A stretch of 64,000 nt of DNA from Ornithobacterium rhinotracheale. GTDB lineage: Bacteria; Bacteroidota; Bacteroidia; Flavobacteriales; Weeksellaceae. The position numbers and the translations under genes are program-made. How positions within the stretch are numbered: the first letter of the stretch is position 1; each line of letters starts with the position of its first letter. Shown one piece after another: positions 26,673 through 35,715 of this stretch. Below the pieces are notes generated by a model, which saw only the letters and a list, made by a program, of their open reading frames with translations, made no database searches and was not told the DNA's origin. Location: assembly GCF_022832975.1 (NCBI RefSeq), contig NZ_CP094846.1, positions 2,343,356-2,407,355 on the forward strand. The letters run 5' to 3'.

Positions 26673-29600
26673 ATGAAAAAATATACCCCTGAAGAAATCC
26701 AGCAAATCACCGAGAGCGTATCTGTTCTAGATTATTTTAGACATCTAGAAAATAAAGGTATTGTAAGTTTTAATCGCAAAACAGGACACGACCATTACTT
26801 TCTTACCGAAAGCAATAAATTTTCTGTAAACGATGATGGGTTCTATGATTTTAAAACAGGCGAAGGTGGGAAAATCATCAAAGCCGTAATGCAATTAGAA
26901 AACAAATCGTGGAAAGAAGCCATAGACTTCCTAAAAGATTTTTCAAATACAGGAATAACGCAGAATGCAGAAAAAAGACAAGGCAGAGATAAAAACACTT
27001 CATCTGCCACAAAGCCTAAAATTAATCACATTTTAAGACCGAATAATGATAAACTCTTACAATATTTTGAAGAACGAGGCATTTCTTCTGAGGTTTTACA
27101 AGCAAACACTAAACAGGTTCATTATGCTGTTAATGATAAAAAATATTTTGGCATTGGATTAAAAAATGATTCTGAAGGTTACGAAATTCGTAACCCTTTT
27201 ATGAAAACGAAGCTGGGAACTTCGGATATTGCAACAATCAAAGGAGAAAAAAATGCAATGGTGGTATTCGAGGGAATGACTGATATGCTTTCTTTTCTGC
27301 AATTATCCAAGGATAATAATATGGAAAATAAGCATAATTTGGTGGTGCTTAATTCTGTCACTAACGCGGACAGATTTATTGATAAGTATAAAGACTATAC
27401 AGGGAAAATATTTTTGCTCTTAGATGGAGATAAAGCAGGAGATGAGACCACACAAAAAATACTTGAGGCGTTTCAATATAAAAACATAGAAGATGCAAGA
27501 TATAAATACGATATTGGAGGGGCAAATAAAGATTTAAATGATTATTTAAAGAATAAAAATGCTCTAATAAAAGAAAAAAATACTAACTTAGCAAAAATTA
27601 ATAATCAACTAGGAAGCGATGAAACCACAAGAATTGAATCCAAAAGACTTTCCGCATCTGAGTCAATGGGAAGAGAAGAAACTCAACGAAACGATAGAGA
27701 ACTTAACACGCCAAGCCAATCCGAGCAAGGAGGAAATCTCAGAGAAAGACAAACAATGGACAGCAACGATGCTGGAGATGGACTTAGCCCATCAGAGCGC
27801 ATCGATTTGGGAAGAGGAGGAAGAGTGGGAACCACCTTACTTGGAACACAACAAAGCCGTGTTAAAGGCACAGGAATTATACACGAAGAGGGATATAGAG
27901 GGACTGGAGAATCTGTTAGAGGAAGTGAATCAAGCCAACACGATAACAATCGTGGAGAACAAAATCAAGCAGATAATGGCGGAAGATTTACTCGAAGAGG
28001 GGAATCAGGAAGCCCTAGACAAAATGTGGGAGAACGAAATGGAACCAGAGATGAGGGAGTTCCTCAGAATCAAAACACTTCAAGTGAGAGACTTGCCATA
28101 TTAATCCAAGAGATTAAAAACCTTCCCAAGCCTTCTAATGAGCAAATTACAGAGGCAGTTAATTTAGTTGCCTCTGTTTCTTCTAATCATCAAATTACGC
28201 TCAATGAAAATGCTACGCTCTACGAAAAAGAGCTTAAGGGCATTATATCTCAATACCAAAGCGGTGGCATTACCAAAATCAAGGGCGAAAAAGGGGTGTT
28301 AGATGAATATTACACTGATACCAAAATCGTTGAAGCCGTTCGCAATTTAATTCAAGATAATTTTAAAAATCAAAAAAATATCAAGGTTTTAGAACCTAGC
28401 GTAGGAATTGGGAATTTTATTAATGCCACAAAAGAATTACCTAAAAGCAATATTACTGCCTTTGAAATCAACGAAACAACCGCCAAAATTGCTAAAATCT
28501 TACACCCAGAAACAACCATAAATTTGCGTTCGTTTGAAACGGAATTTATAGATGATAAAGGACGGAAAAAAGATTTCACCCCTAAGTATGATTTGGTCAT
28601 AGGTAACCCACCTTATGGACAACACCGAGGTTATTATTACGGCTTAGGCGAGGAATCTAAAATCAGCCGATACGAAGATTATTTTGTCAAGCGTTCCCTA
28701 GATGTCTTAAAAGAGGGGGGCGTTTTGGCTATGATACTCCCTTCATCTTACCTCAATAGACAAAGCAAGCTCAATAATGCCGAAATGGTAGAGGCTTTTC
28801 GTTTGCCTAATGGCGTTTTTAAAGGTACAGATGTGGGGACAGACATTCTAATCCTAAAGAAAAATAGCCAAATCCAAGACAATGATATTTCCAATTATTT
28901 CAACCTCGAAGAAAATCAAAAACGAGTTTTAGGTGAGATAGGTATAAAAACAAATCGCTATGGTCGAGAAGAATCTTATGTGAAAGGCGATTTGGAGAGT
29001 GCTTTGCAACAAATTAAAGAGTTAAAAAAAGATAGTTATAAGGCAGAAGAGGCGAGGCAACTAAATTTATTTGAAGATTTTACCGAAGAACAGGATACCA
29101 TAAAAGAACAAACCAATGCAGAAAAAGAAGAGCAAAAGCAAGAAAATACGATTCTTGATACCGCAAGAGAAAAAGTAAATCAAGCCAAAGACACGCTTGA
29201 GAATATAAAATTTAAATCCTTAGCCATTCAAGATGAAATAGAAAATTACTTTCAATTAGGGCATAAATTGGAAGATGAACCCGAGCAGTTTACGAATGAA
29301 AATCTTGAAGAAATCATCAAAAAAGCAGAAAGCGTTATCAAAATCACTAAAAAGAAAAACGATGATTATACTTTACAAACCACTCCTGAAATTAAAAAAG
29401 GGATTCTAAAATATCACTTTCAAAAACAAGATGAAATCGTGGAGGCTGGCTTGCAAAACAATTCAAACATTTCACAGAAACAATTAAAGGCATTTCAGGA
29501 TACTTATTACGATGGGAGCATTGAATATAAAGAGGAAAACAAAGAATTTGCTAGTTTTGAAAATGGCGTTTGGAAGAATAATTTTTATTATGCAGAGGGG

Positions 29601-32420
29601 AATATTTACGAAAAGTTAGACCAATTAGAATTGGATAAAACTTTAATTTCAGAAAAGCAATATAATAAGCAAAAACAATTGCTTGAAAGTGTATTACCTA
29701 AGCCAAAAAGTTTAGAAGAAATCATCATTAGTCCTAATCACGAATTTGTACATAAATTACATTTAAGAAACGAAGAAAAAGAATTTTATAGTCCCTTGCG
29801 AGCTAGCTATTATAAGGAAATGGTAAACATTTCTATGGCAGATGATTTTAAGGAATTTCTTAGAAAATTGCCAAGCGAGGCGTTTGGCTCCTCTTCTTCT
29901 TGGGAAGTTTCAGGTTTTGTAAACAATGAAAATGTTACAGGAAATGATAGGGAGCGTAACGCTTTGGTGCGTGAACGAAGAAAAGAAGTAGCAAATGATT
30001 TATTTAATAAATACTTGCGTGAAGAAATTAGCGATGAAGTAAAAGAATTATTCGTTTCAGAATTTAACCGAAAGCATAATAATATTTATGTGCCAGACTA
30101 TTCTCAGTTTCCAATGTTTTCAAAAATCAATAAGAATTTCAAAGGCAAACCTCTTGAATTAACCGAGGTGCAAAAGGCTGGAATTGGCAGACAGACCACC
30201 AAAGGAGTGGGCTTGTTGGCTCATGAAGTGGGATTTGGAAAAACGCTTTCTGGAATACTTGCAATGCATGAGGCGATGGAGCGTGGCTATGCAACACGCC
30301 CTTTGATTGTAGTCCCAAATAACAACATTTTAAAACAATGGGTGGAAACTATTTTTGAAGCGATTCCTGAAGCAAAAGTCAATGTTTTAGGAAATTTAGG
30401 TAAGGATTATGATTTATCTAAATTTAATAACAGAGATGGAGAAATAACCATTGTAACCTATGAAGGGTTTAATAACATCGGCTTTTCAGAAGATATAACT
30501 AAAAGATTAGCCAGTCAATTTGAATATATTTCATCGCAGGAAATGAAAAGTTTGCAGAACTCTTCTGCAAGAGATGTAGCCAAAGAAAGGGAGAAAGAGC
30601 GAGAAATAGAGGGAAAAATGAAGAAAGGTAAGGTCTATGATTGGGAAGATTTTGGCTTTGACCATTTAACTTTTGACGAAGTCCATAATGCCAATCACAT
30701 TGTAGGAAAAGTCAAAATAGAGAGCAGAAGTTTTGCCTCAGATTTTAGGAGTCAAAACCAAAGAACCTCAAAACTTGGAATTAATACTTGGATGGCCGCT
30801 CAATATATTCAAGAGCAAAACAATGGTAGAAATATTACTTTGCTTTCTGCAACTCCATTTACCAACAAGCCGTTAGAATATTATTCAATTTTGTCGCTTA
30901 TTGCTAATGATAGGTTAGAAGAAGCAGGCTTTTTGAATGTAAATAATTTCTTTGAAACCTTTATGGAAGCTGACAATGATATGGAAATTAACGCCAAAGG
31001 CGATGTGCAGTTTAAAACCAATGTGCGAAGATTTAAAAACAATGCTTTGTTTCAGCAATTGTTGTCTGAATTTATAGATATCAAAGGGGAGGAAGATAAC
31101 CCTGAACTCATTCGACCTAATCGAATCAATAAAGAATATAAGATTGAACAAAACCAGCTGACCGAAGAGCAATTTGAAGAGTTAAATAATCAGTATGATG
31201 AAACGAAGGACGGCGCCATTTTGACTCATATTCTTAATGCAAGGCTTACGGCTATCTCGCCTTATCTATCACCTTATTACGAGGGTGATAAGCCAACGAA
31301 TAAAGAATTTATAGAAAACTCTCCGAAATTAGATGCCACGATGAAACTCATTGCTCAAAACAAAAAAGATAAACCTGAAGCAGGACAAATTATTTATTCT
31401 GAAATTGCAGTAGATGAATTTCCTAGGTTTAAAAAATATTTAGTGGATGAAGTCGGCTACAAAGACAAAGAAGTTGCTATTATTTCTGGGGGAACTTCTA
31501 AAAGTCAACGAGAGAAAATTCAAGAAGATTTTAACGAGGGCAAAATTAAAGTAATCATCGGTAGTTCTGCCATTCAAGAGGGGATGAATTTGCAAGAAAA
31601 TACCACTGATATGTATTTGCTTTCATTGCCGTATAACTTTACCTCACTAAGGCAAACAGAGGGCAGAATGTGGAGGCAAGGCAATAAATGGGAAAATGTG
31701 AGAGTAAATTATATGCTCACCAACGATAGTATCGATGTTTTTATGTTGCAAACTTTGCAAAACAAGCAACAACGCTACTTAGAGGCTATGAAAAAAGGAG
31801 CTGATGTGGTGGATGTTTCGGATATAGATACACAAGCATTAAAAACCGCCATTATCACTAATCCTAAAACACGAGCCAATATTGAAATAGAATTGATGCG
31901 TAAAAAGCTGGAGAAAGAAAAAGAACGCTATGAAGCCGATAATGCTTTCAGTTTGCGCAAGTTTGAAAAATACACAAAAGCAAAAGAGGCGGAGAACAAG
32001 GCATTAGGGCAAGTCAATTTATACAAGCGGTATTTAGAAAATAACTCATCAGAAGATAGCTATTGGAAAGGTGCATTGCTGAGGGAAGAGAAAAATTACC
32101 AAGACCGAGTAAAGGACACAGAAAAAGTGATAGAATCAATGGCAAAACAAGGCGTTGATGTCGTTAGCTTTCAAGAAAAAATTAAAGCTAATGAAGAAAA
32201 AGTAGCTGAAGTGGATGATAAAATAATGGATTTGGAAAATTTTGAAAAAGAACTCATACAAAAATATACAAACGAAAAACAAAGGCTTTTACAGGAAAAA
32301 TCACAGATAAATATTGCAGAAGAAAGAGCAGAGGAAAATAAAACTTTCTTTAAACTTCGAGATAATCAAAATGCAGAAAAAGAAACTATTCAAATGAAAA
32401 GCTCATCATTTAGAAGGTAG
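26673..32420 (+). CDS. Toprim - N6-adenine methyltransferase - SNF2 helicase fusion protein
   Basis: 1915 residues. Residues 1-300 hold a CHC2/Toprim-like part without the zinc cysteines (VFEGMTD with E200; LLLDGDKAGDE with D251, D253). Residues 316-477 are a low-complexity Gly/Arg/Ser/Glu linker. From 560 comes an N6 methyltransferase (LEPSVGIGNF, NPPY at 645-648). Residues 780-1120 are helical. The helicase holds GFGKT (1187-1191), DEVH (1335-1338), SATPF and the C-lobe QTEGRMWRQGN. Similar giant proteins occur in Bacteroidota ICEs and may protect or process incoming DNA. The linker DNA also encodes another frame. Confidence 0.88.
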   Translation: MKKYTPEEIQQITESVSVLDYFRHLENKGIVSFNRKTGHDHYFLTESNKFSVNDDGFYDFKTGEGGKIIKAVMQLENKSWKEAIDFLKDFSNTGITQNAEKRQGRDKNTSSATKPKINHILRPNNDKLLQYFEERGISSEVLQANTKQVHYAVNDKKYFGIGLKNDSEGYEIRNPFMKTKLGTSDIATIKGEKNAMVVFEGMTDMLSFLQLSKDNNMENKHNLVVLNSVTNADRFIDKYKDYTGKIFLLLDGDKAGDETTQKILEAFQYKNIEDARYKYDIGGANKDLNDYLKNKNALIKEKNTNLAKINNQLGSDETTRIESKRLSASESMGREETQRNDRELNTPSQSEQGGNLRERQTMDSNDAGDGLSPSERIDLGRGGRVGTTLLGTQQSRVKGTGIIHEEGYRGTGESVRGSESSQHDNNRGEQNQADNGGRFTRRGESGSPRQNVGERNGTRDEGVPQNQNTSSERLAILIQEIKNLPKPSNEQITEAVNLVASVSSNHQITLNENATLYEKELKGIISQYQSGGITKIKGEKGVLDEYYTDTKIVEAVRNLIQDNFKNQKNIKVLEPSVGIGNFINATKELPKSNITAFEINETTAKIAKILHPETTINLRSFETEFIDDKGRKKDFTPKYDLVIGNPPYGQHRGYYYGLGEESKISRYEDYFVKRSLDVLKEGGVLAMILPSSYLNRQSKLNNAEMVEAFRLPNGVFKGTDVGTDILILKKNSQIQDNDISNYFNLEENQKRVLGEIGIKTNRYGREESYVKGDLESALQQIKELKKDSYKAEEARQLNLFEDFTEEQDTIKEQTNAEKEEQKQENTILDTAREKVNQAKDTLENIKFKSLAIQDEIENYFQLGHKLEDEPEQFTNENLEEIIKKAESVIKITKKKNDDYTLQTTPEIKKGILKYHFQKQDEIVEAGLQNNSNISQKQLKAFQDTYYDGSIEYKEENKEFASFENGVWKNNFYYAEGNIYEKLDQLELDKTLISEKQYNKQKQLLESVLPKPKSLEEIIISPNHEFVHKLHLRNEEKEFYSPLRASYYKEMVNISMADDFKEFLRKLPSEAFGSSSSWEVSGFVNNENVTGNDRERNALVRERRKEVANDLFNKYLREEISDEVKELFVSEFNRKHNNIYVPDYSQFPMFSKINKNFKGKPLELTEVQKAGIGRQTTKGVGLLAHEVGFGKTLSGILAMHEAMERGYATRPLIVVPNNNILKQWVETIFEAIPEAKVNVLGNLGKDYDLSKFNNRDGEITIVTYEGFNNIGFSEDITKRLASQFEYISSQEMKSLQNSSARDVAKEREKEREIEGKMKKGKVYDWEDFGFDHLTFDEVHNANHIVGKVKIESRSFASDFRSQNQRTSKLGINTWMAAQYIQEQNNGRNITLLSATPFTNKPLEYYSILSLIANDRLEEAGFLNVNNFFETFMEADNDMEINAKGDVQFKTNVRRFKNNALFQQLLSEFIDIKGEEDNPELIRPNRINKEYKIEQNQLTEEQFEELNNQYDETKDGAILTHILNARLTAISPYLSPYYEGDKPTNKEFIENSPKLDATMKLIAQNKKDKPEAGQIIYSEIAVDEFPRFKKYLVDEVGYKDKEVAIISGGTSKSQREKIQEDFNEGKIKVIIGSSAIQEGMNLQENTTDMYLLSLPYNFTSLRQTEGRMWRQGNKWENVRVNYMLTNDSIDVFMLQTLQNKQQRYLEAMKKGADVVDVSDIDTQALKTAIITNPKTRANIEIELMRKKLEKEKERYEADNAFSLRKFEKYTKAKEAENKALGQVNLYKRYLENNSSEDSYWKGALLREEKNYQDRVKDTEKVIESMAKQGVDVVSFQEKIKANEEKVAEVDDKIMDLENFEKELIQKYTNEKQRLLQEKSQINIAEERAEENKTFFKLRDNQNAEKETIQMKSSSFRR
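27619..28104 (+). CDS. Overprinted small protein within the helicase linker, conserved-looking
   Basis: 161 residues in the +1 frame relative to the big gene, from ATG 27619 (AGGAAG lies 3-8 bases upstream) to TAA 28102-28104. The product looks like a folded helical protein: ELNPKDFPHLSQWEEKKL, SEKDKQWTATMLEMDLAHQ, EEEEEWEPPYLEHNKAV, ALDKMWENEMEPEMREFL. It has 5 Trp and regular hydrophobic spacing, while the main frame here is low-complexity. Local GC is also higher than around it. The contrast suggests that the small frame is the selected one. It could be chance; comparison across ICEs would tell. Confidence 0.6.
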   Translation: MKPQELNPKDFPHLSQWEEKKLNETIENLTRQANPSKEEISEKDKQWTATMLEMDLAHQSASIWEEEEEWEPPYLEHNKAVLKAQELYTKRDIEGLENLLEEVNQANTITIVENKIKQIMAEDLLEEGNQEALDKMWENEMEPEMREFLRIKTLQVRDLPY

Positions 32421-32479
32421 CTTTTTAGCTTAAATTGCAAAAGCCTTTCAATTTTTTTCAAATATTTGAAAAAAGAAGT

Positions 32480-32509
32480 TTCAATAACATATTTTAATTT
32501 GTATTTTTG
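32480..32509 (+). promoter_or_regulatory. Promoter of the zeta-type toxin-antitoxin operon
   Basis: TATTTTTG at 32502-32509 matches TAnnTTTG and lies 17 bases before the antitoxin ATG; a weak TTTC at 32480 is in the -33 position. Confidence 0.45.
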
Positions 32510-32526
32510 TAAAAAGTAAAATTGAA

Positions 32527-32766
32527 ATGAATTACCCTATTAGTTTAGACACAGCACTGCAAATTGTAGGATCTCTGAAAATTAAAGCTATTCAAGAAAA
32601 AGAACAAATTAGAGATAGAATAGCAAGAGAAGAAATCGAACAACGAATAAAAATGTTTTCGGAAGAAGAGAGAATGTTATATGGTACAGATGACTTGGTA
32701 AGGCTCTCAGTAATGGATAAAGTAGTAAATTATTACAGCCCAATAATTAAAAAACTCAATGCTTAA
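32527..32766 (+). CDS. Probable antitoxin of zeta-type module
   Basis: 79 residues, helical and charged (IVGSLKIKAIQEKEQIRDRIAREEIEQRI). It overlaps the start of the zeta-like toxin gene by 8 bases and precedes it, the usual order of epsilon/zeta-like modules. The sequence itself matches no antitoxin I can name; the assignment rests on position, size and overlap. Confidence 0.6.
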   Translation: MNYPISLDTALQIVGSLKIKAIQEKEQIRDRIAREEIEQRIKMFSEEERMLYGTDDLVRLSVMDKVVNYYSPIIKKLNA

Positions 32767-33622
32767 GTACGAAGTTCAAAGAATTTATAATGAAAAAAGA
32801 AAAGAGCTTTTGATAGGGCTTAAAACACAAGCCCAACCGAAAGCTTTTATTTTAGGAGGACAGCCTGCAAGTGGAAAAAGCGGATTAGCTAGACAAATTT
32901 TAAACAAACTTACAGATTCAAACGAAAAATTTTTATTTGTTAATGGAGATTTGTATAGAGAATTTCACCCAAATTATAAAGAATTAATTAAAGACACAAA
33001 AACATTCTCTGAAAAAACGCAGATATTTTCTAATGTATTTACAGAGGGGCTTATTAATGACGCCATCAATAACAGGTATCATATAATTGTTGAAGGAACT
33101 ATGAGAAACCCAGAAGTGCCACTCAATACTGCAAAAAAGTTTAGAGAAAATGGATTTAGGGTTGAAGCTTATGTTGTTTCAGCTCCAGCTTTGTTTACAG
33201 AAATAGGATTATACAATCGATATCAGGAAGAAGTAGATTTTCAGGGGTTTGGAAGGTTAGCCGATATAAGCTCTCACAATCAAGCTGTTTTGGGGCTTCC
33301 CTCATCACTAGATATTTTATACAATGAAAAAGCCGTCGATAAAATAAACATTTACGACTATTTAGCATCTAATTTAGTTGAATATTTTACACTAAATAAA
33401 AACGAGTGGGATTTAGATATATTACCATCTAAAATAATTGAAAAAAATAGACAATTACAGCTTCAAGATAAAGATTTTATACAAAAAATCGTAGAAAAAG
33501 GAAACGAAACATATAAAAAAATTTCCAATGAATTAAAACCTGTTGTAGATGAGATTTTATTGGACTTAGAAAGTATTCTAAATGAGTTAGAGCGAGATAA
33601 TAAAAGGAGATTTAAAAGATAA
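32759..33622 (+). CDS. Zeta toxin family kinase
   Basis: 287 residues. Walker A GGQPASGKS at residues 33-41, then VNGDLYREFHPNY (the substrate-binding Asp/Arg region of zeta toxins), IIVEGTMRNPEVPLNTA and a helical C-terminal part. Zeta toxins phosphorylate UDP-N-acetylglucosamine or related nucleotide sugars and block wall synthesis unless the antitoxin is bound. Here it would help keep the ICE in the cell population. The end RRFKR is similar to other ICE protein ends. Confidence 0.85.
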   Translation: MLKYEVQRIYNEKRKELLIGLKTQAQPKAFILGGQPASGKSGLARQILNKLTDSNEKFLFVNGDLYREFHPNYKELIKDTKTFSEKTQIFSNVFTEGLINDAINNRYHIIVEGTMRNPEVPLNTAKKFRENGFRVEAYVVSAPALFTEIGLYNRYQEEVDFQGFGRLADISSHNQAVLGLPSSLDILYNEKAVDKINIYDYLASNLVEYFTLNKNEWDLDILPSKIIEKNRQLQLQDKDFIQKIVEKGNETYKKISNELKPVVDEILLDLESILNELERDNKRRFKR

Positions 33623-33635
33623 TTATTAATATAAA

Positions 33636-34082
33636 ATGAATATGAAAAATTTATTAAAAGTAGGTCTGTTCGCAGTATTTGCGATATTCAGTTTAGTCAT
33701 TATTTCATGTAGTAGTGATGACGATGGAGGTAAAAAGAAAGAAGTGTATAATCATAGTGTTAATCCACCTGCGTGGTTATATGGGACTTGGTTAAATAGT
33801 GATAATCAAGAGGTTTTGAAAATTAGCAGTTCAGAATTTAAATTGATGACAGATACAGAAAGTGGTTCAGCCTTGATTGATTTGAACAAATACATTGAAG
33901 CCATGGAAAAAGGTAATTCTGTAAAAATCAATATTGCAGAAGAAAAAGCAGAAAACTCTTATGTTATTAAGGCTATTTCTAACGACAAATCTGTAACAAC
34001 TTATAGCTTTACAAAATTGGAGAATAACAAATTGGAAATGTGTTTAAATAAAGAACTTTGCCAGAATCTGACAAAAAAATAA
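33636..34082 (+). CDS. Small predicted lipoprotein
   Basis: 148 residues with signal peptide and lipobox VIISCSSDDDGG (Cys at about residue 25); ATG 33642 is an alternative start. After an acidic and basic linker, the mature part has WLYGTWLNSDNQEVLKISSSEF and IKAISNDKSVTTYSFTKLE, a beta-rich lipocalin-like pattern seen in many small Bacteroidota lipoproteins. Function unknown. Terminator follows. Confidence 0.7.
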   Translation: MNMKNLLKVGLFAVFAIFSLVIISCSSDDDGGKKKEVYNHSVNPPAWLYGTWLNSDNQEVLKISSSEFKLMTDTESGSALIDLNKYIEAMEKGNSVKINIAEEKAENSYVIKAISNDKSVTTYSFTKLENNKLEMCLNKELCQNLTKK

Positions 34083-34103
34083 ATAAATACTTTTCAAAAA
34101 GAT

Positions 34104-34135
34104 AAGCCTTTCAATTTTATTTGAAAGGCTTTTTT
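34104..34135. terminator. Bidirectional terminator
   Basis: AAGCCTTTCAA pairs with TTGAAAGGCTT (11 bp) and is followed by TTTTT. It lies between two convergent genes (lipoprotein and PH-domain protein). Confidence 0.85.
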
Positions 34136-34137
34136 GA

Positions 34138-34656
34138 TTAATTAAGATTCTCTGATATTGATAATAATTGTTTTCTGAATTCTTGCGGATCTCTTATGAG
34201 ATACGATTGAGTAACCCCACTAGAAGTAACACTTAATATTCCAAAATTTAAAATTCGTCCTAGAAAACTTTGCTGTAAATCTAACCCCTCAAACTTTCGA
34301 AGAGCTATATCACATAAATTTTTAGAAAGAACGCCTGTTTGTAATGTCAAATATTGTTTAGATAAATAAACTCTCATTTTTAATGCGAAAATTAATTTAT
34401 AAATCCCTTTAAAAAGATATTTAAATAAAAAGAAACTAATAATCCCATAGAATGTAATGGGAATTATATTGATAACTTCATTAAAACCTTTACTTATATA
34501 TTCCCTTAAAAACAAAGCTGATATGATAAAGAAAGGAAATGTGAAAAATATAACAATAGAAGGCACTACAAAGCTAATCCAATGAGCTTTTGTCTCATAG
34601 ATAGCTTGCTCTTCCAAAATTCTTCCTGATGTTAAATTTAAAGCATTCATAATCAT
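34138..34656 (-). CDS. PH domain-containing membrane protein (bPH2/YdbT-like)
   Basis: 172 residues. Two transmembrane helices (residues 30-55, with FVVPSIVIFFTFPFFIISALF, and 65-90), then the bacterial PH domain (RVYLSKQYLTLQTGVLSKNLCDIALRKFEGLDLQQSFLGRILNFGILSV). Such proteins are inner-membrane proteins of uncertain role. Gene is the last of a leftward series starting at 39112. Cargo of the ICE. Confidence 0.78.
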   Translation of the reverse strand: MIMNALNLTSGRILEEQAIYETKAHWISFVVPSIVIFFTFPFFIISALFLREYISKGFNEVINIIPITFYGIISFFLFKYLFKGIYKLIFALKMRVYLSKQYLTLQTGVLSKNLCDIALRKFEGLDLQQSFLGRILNFGILSVTSSGVTQSYLIRDPQEFRKQLLSISENLN

Positions 34657-34706
34657 ATTTTTATATATGTCAAAGATAGTAAAACTTCATCAAATTCTAC
34701 TATTTT

Positions 34707-35147
34707 TTATTGATATTTTTGAAAAAACAGAAATAAAAGATTTGAAATAACATTGGATAATATGGCAATCATGATAAAATATAAAGATATATCAAAAAAA
34801 TCCGAATGTTCAAAAAAAGAAATTCCAAATAAAAAAGTTTTAATACTATTTCCTACTCCAAATGTCATAGAAAATAACTCTTTTTTCAGACTAGAATTAC
34901 TCCAATTAGAAAAAAATTTAACATAAAAGAATGCTAAACTTGTGATTGATAGCGACCATGGAATCGCATGCAAGAATAATTCATCAAATAATTTTTTTGG
35001 CTTATTTCTAAATATTCTATTAGATATTAGAAAAAATAAAATAGAATAAAACGCCATTGCCAAGAAAACGAAAAGCAAGACACTCAAAAACTCAACGACA
35101 TTATCAGGGAAAAGATTTTTTATAAGTATTGAAGATAATAGTTTCAT
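34707..35147 (-). CDS. Membrane protein of unknown function, four helices
   Basis: 146 residues from ATG 35147; an upstream ATG at 35171 would overlap the previous gene. Hydrophobic segments at about residues 12-40, 55-75, 85-105 and 120-142 (e.g. VEFLSVLLFVFLAMAFYSILFFLI). No motif known. Lies between the DUF4406-like gene and the PH-domain gene. Confidence 0.55.
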   Translation of the reverse strand: MKLLSSILIKNLFPDNVVEFLSVLLFVFLAMAFYSILFFLISNRIFRNKPKKLFDELFLHAIPWSLSITSLAFFYVKFFSNWSNSSLKKELFSMTFGVGNSIKTFLFGISFFEHSDFFDISLYFIMIAILSNVISNLLFLFFQKYQ

Positions 35148-35158
35148 AATTAAGGTTT

Positions 35159-35455
35159 TTATTGGTAACAAATAATCATCTTACTATTTAAGGCAAAATC
35201 CCTTTCGATTTTAGCTCCTTTGCTATCTTTCCAACAAGGTAATAGATATATCATGTCGCAAGTAGATAGTTCTTTCAGACAAATTCTCATTGCTTCATGC
35301 CAATCCATGCAGATGTCATTTACTAACTCTATTGGGTTTACCACAATTGCAGAAGAAAAAATAGATTTTATTTTATTTTCTGCATCTTTAAATTTTCTCT
35401 TGGCAACACTGGGTTCCTCGCCAGTTATTTTGCCTGCAATGTATATTTTTAGCAT
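35159..35455 (-). CDS. DUF4406 protein, nucleoside deoxyribosyltransferase-like fold
   Basis: 98 residues. N-terminal IYIAGKITGEE, the central CMDWHEAMRICLKELSTCDMIYLLPCW and the end DSKGAKIERDFAL are the strand and helix pattern of DUF4406, related to nucleoside 2-deoxyribosyltransferases. Often phage- or element-encoded; the role is thought to be nucleotide handling, not proven. Confidence 0.75.
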   Translation of the reverse strand: MLKIYIAGKITGEEPSVAKRKFKDAENKIKSIFSSAIVVNPIELVNDICMDWHEAMRICLKELSTCDMIYLLPCWKDSKGAKIERDFALNSKMIICYQ

Positions 35456-35465
35456 ATTTATAATT

Positions 35466-35708
35466 TCAATCTAAATACACGGTGATTTCAACATCATTGT
35501 TTAATGTTATAACATGCTTGCCCGTAGCGCCTTTTTTACGCAATTCGCTAATTTTTTTATCAAATAACACCTTTCCCCCTTTTTCTATCAATTTGTTTGC
35601 TTCTTCATCATAAAGGGGCGGTGTTTGAAAAAATGAAAATACTTTTTCAATCATCTCTTTCCACAACAAATTTGTATTTTTAATTATTTCTAAAATCGCT
35701 TTCATCAT
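35466..35708 (-). CDS. Small protein of unknown function
   Basis: 80 residues from ATG 35708 (or 35705). The open frame starts upstream at 35762 but that part overlaps the DnaB gene. Helical (MMKAILEIIKNTNLLWKEMIEKVF) with a charged middle and a beta-like end HVITLNNDVEITVYLD. Follows dnaB by 7 bases. Confidence 0.5.
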   Translation of the reverse strand: MMKAILEIIKNTNLLWKEMIEKVFSFFQTPPLYDEEANKLIEKGGKVLFDKKISELRKKGATGKHVITLNNDVEITVYLD

Positions 35709-35715
35709 TTTAATT

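Noticed and set aside
27683..27949. Minus-strand ORF of 88 codons under the helicase linker
   Set aside because: Ser/Pro/Leu-rich shadow of a GC-richer stretch; no start or promoter signals.
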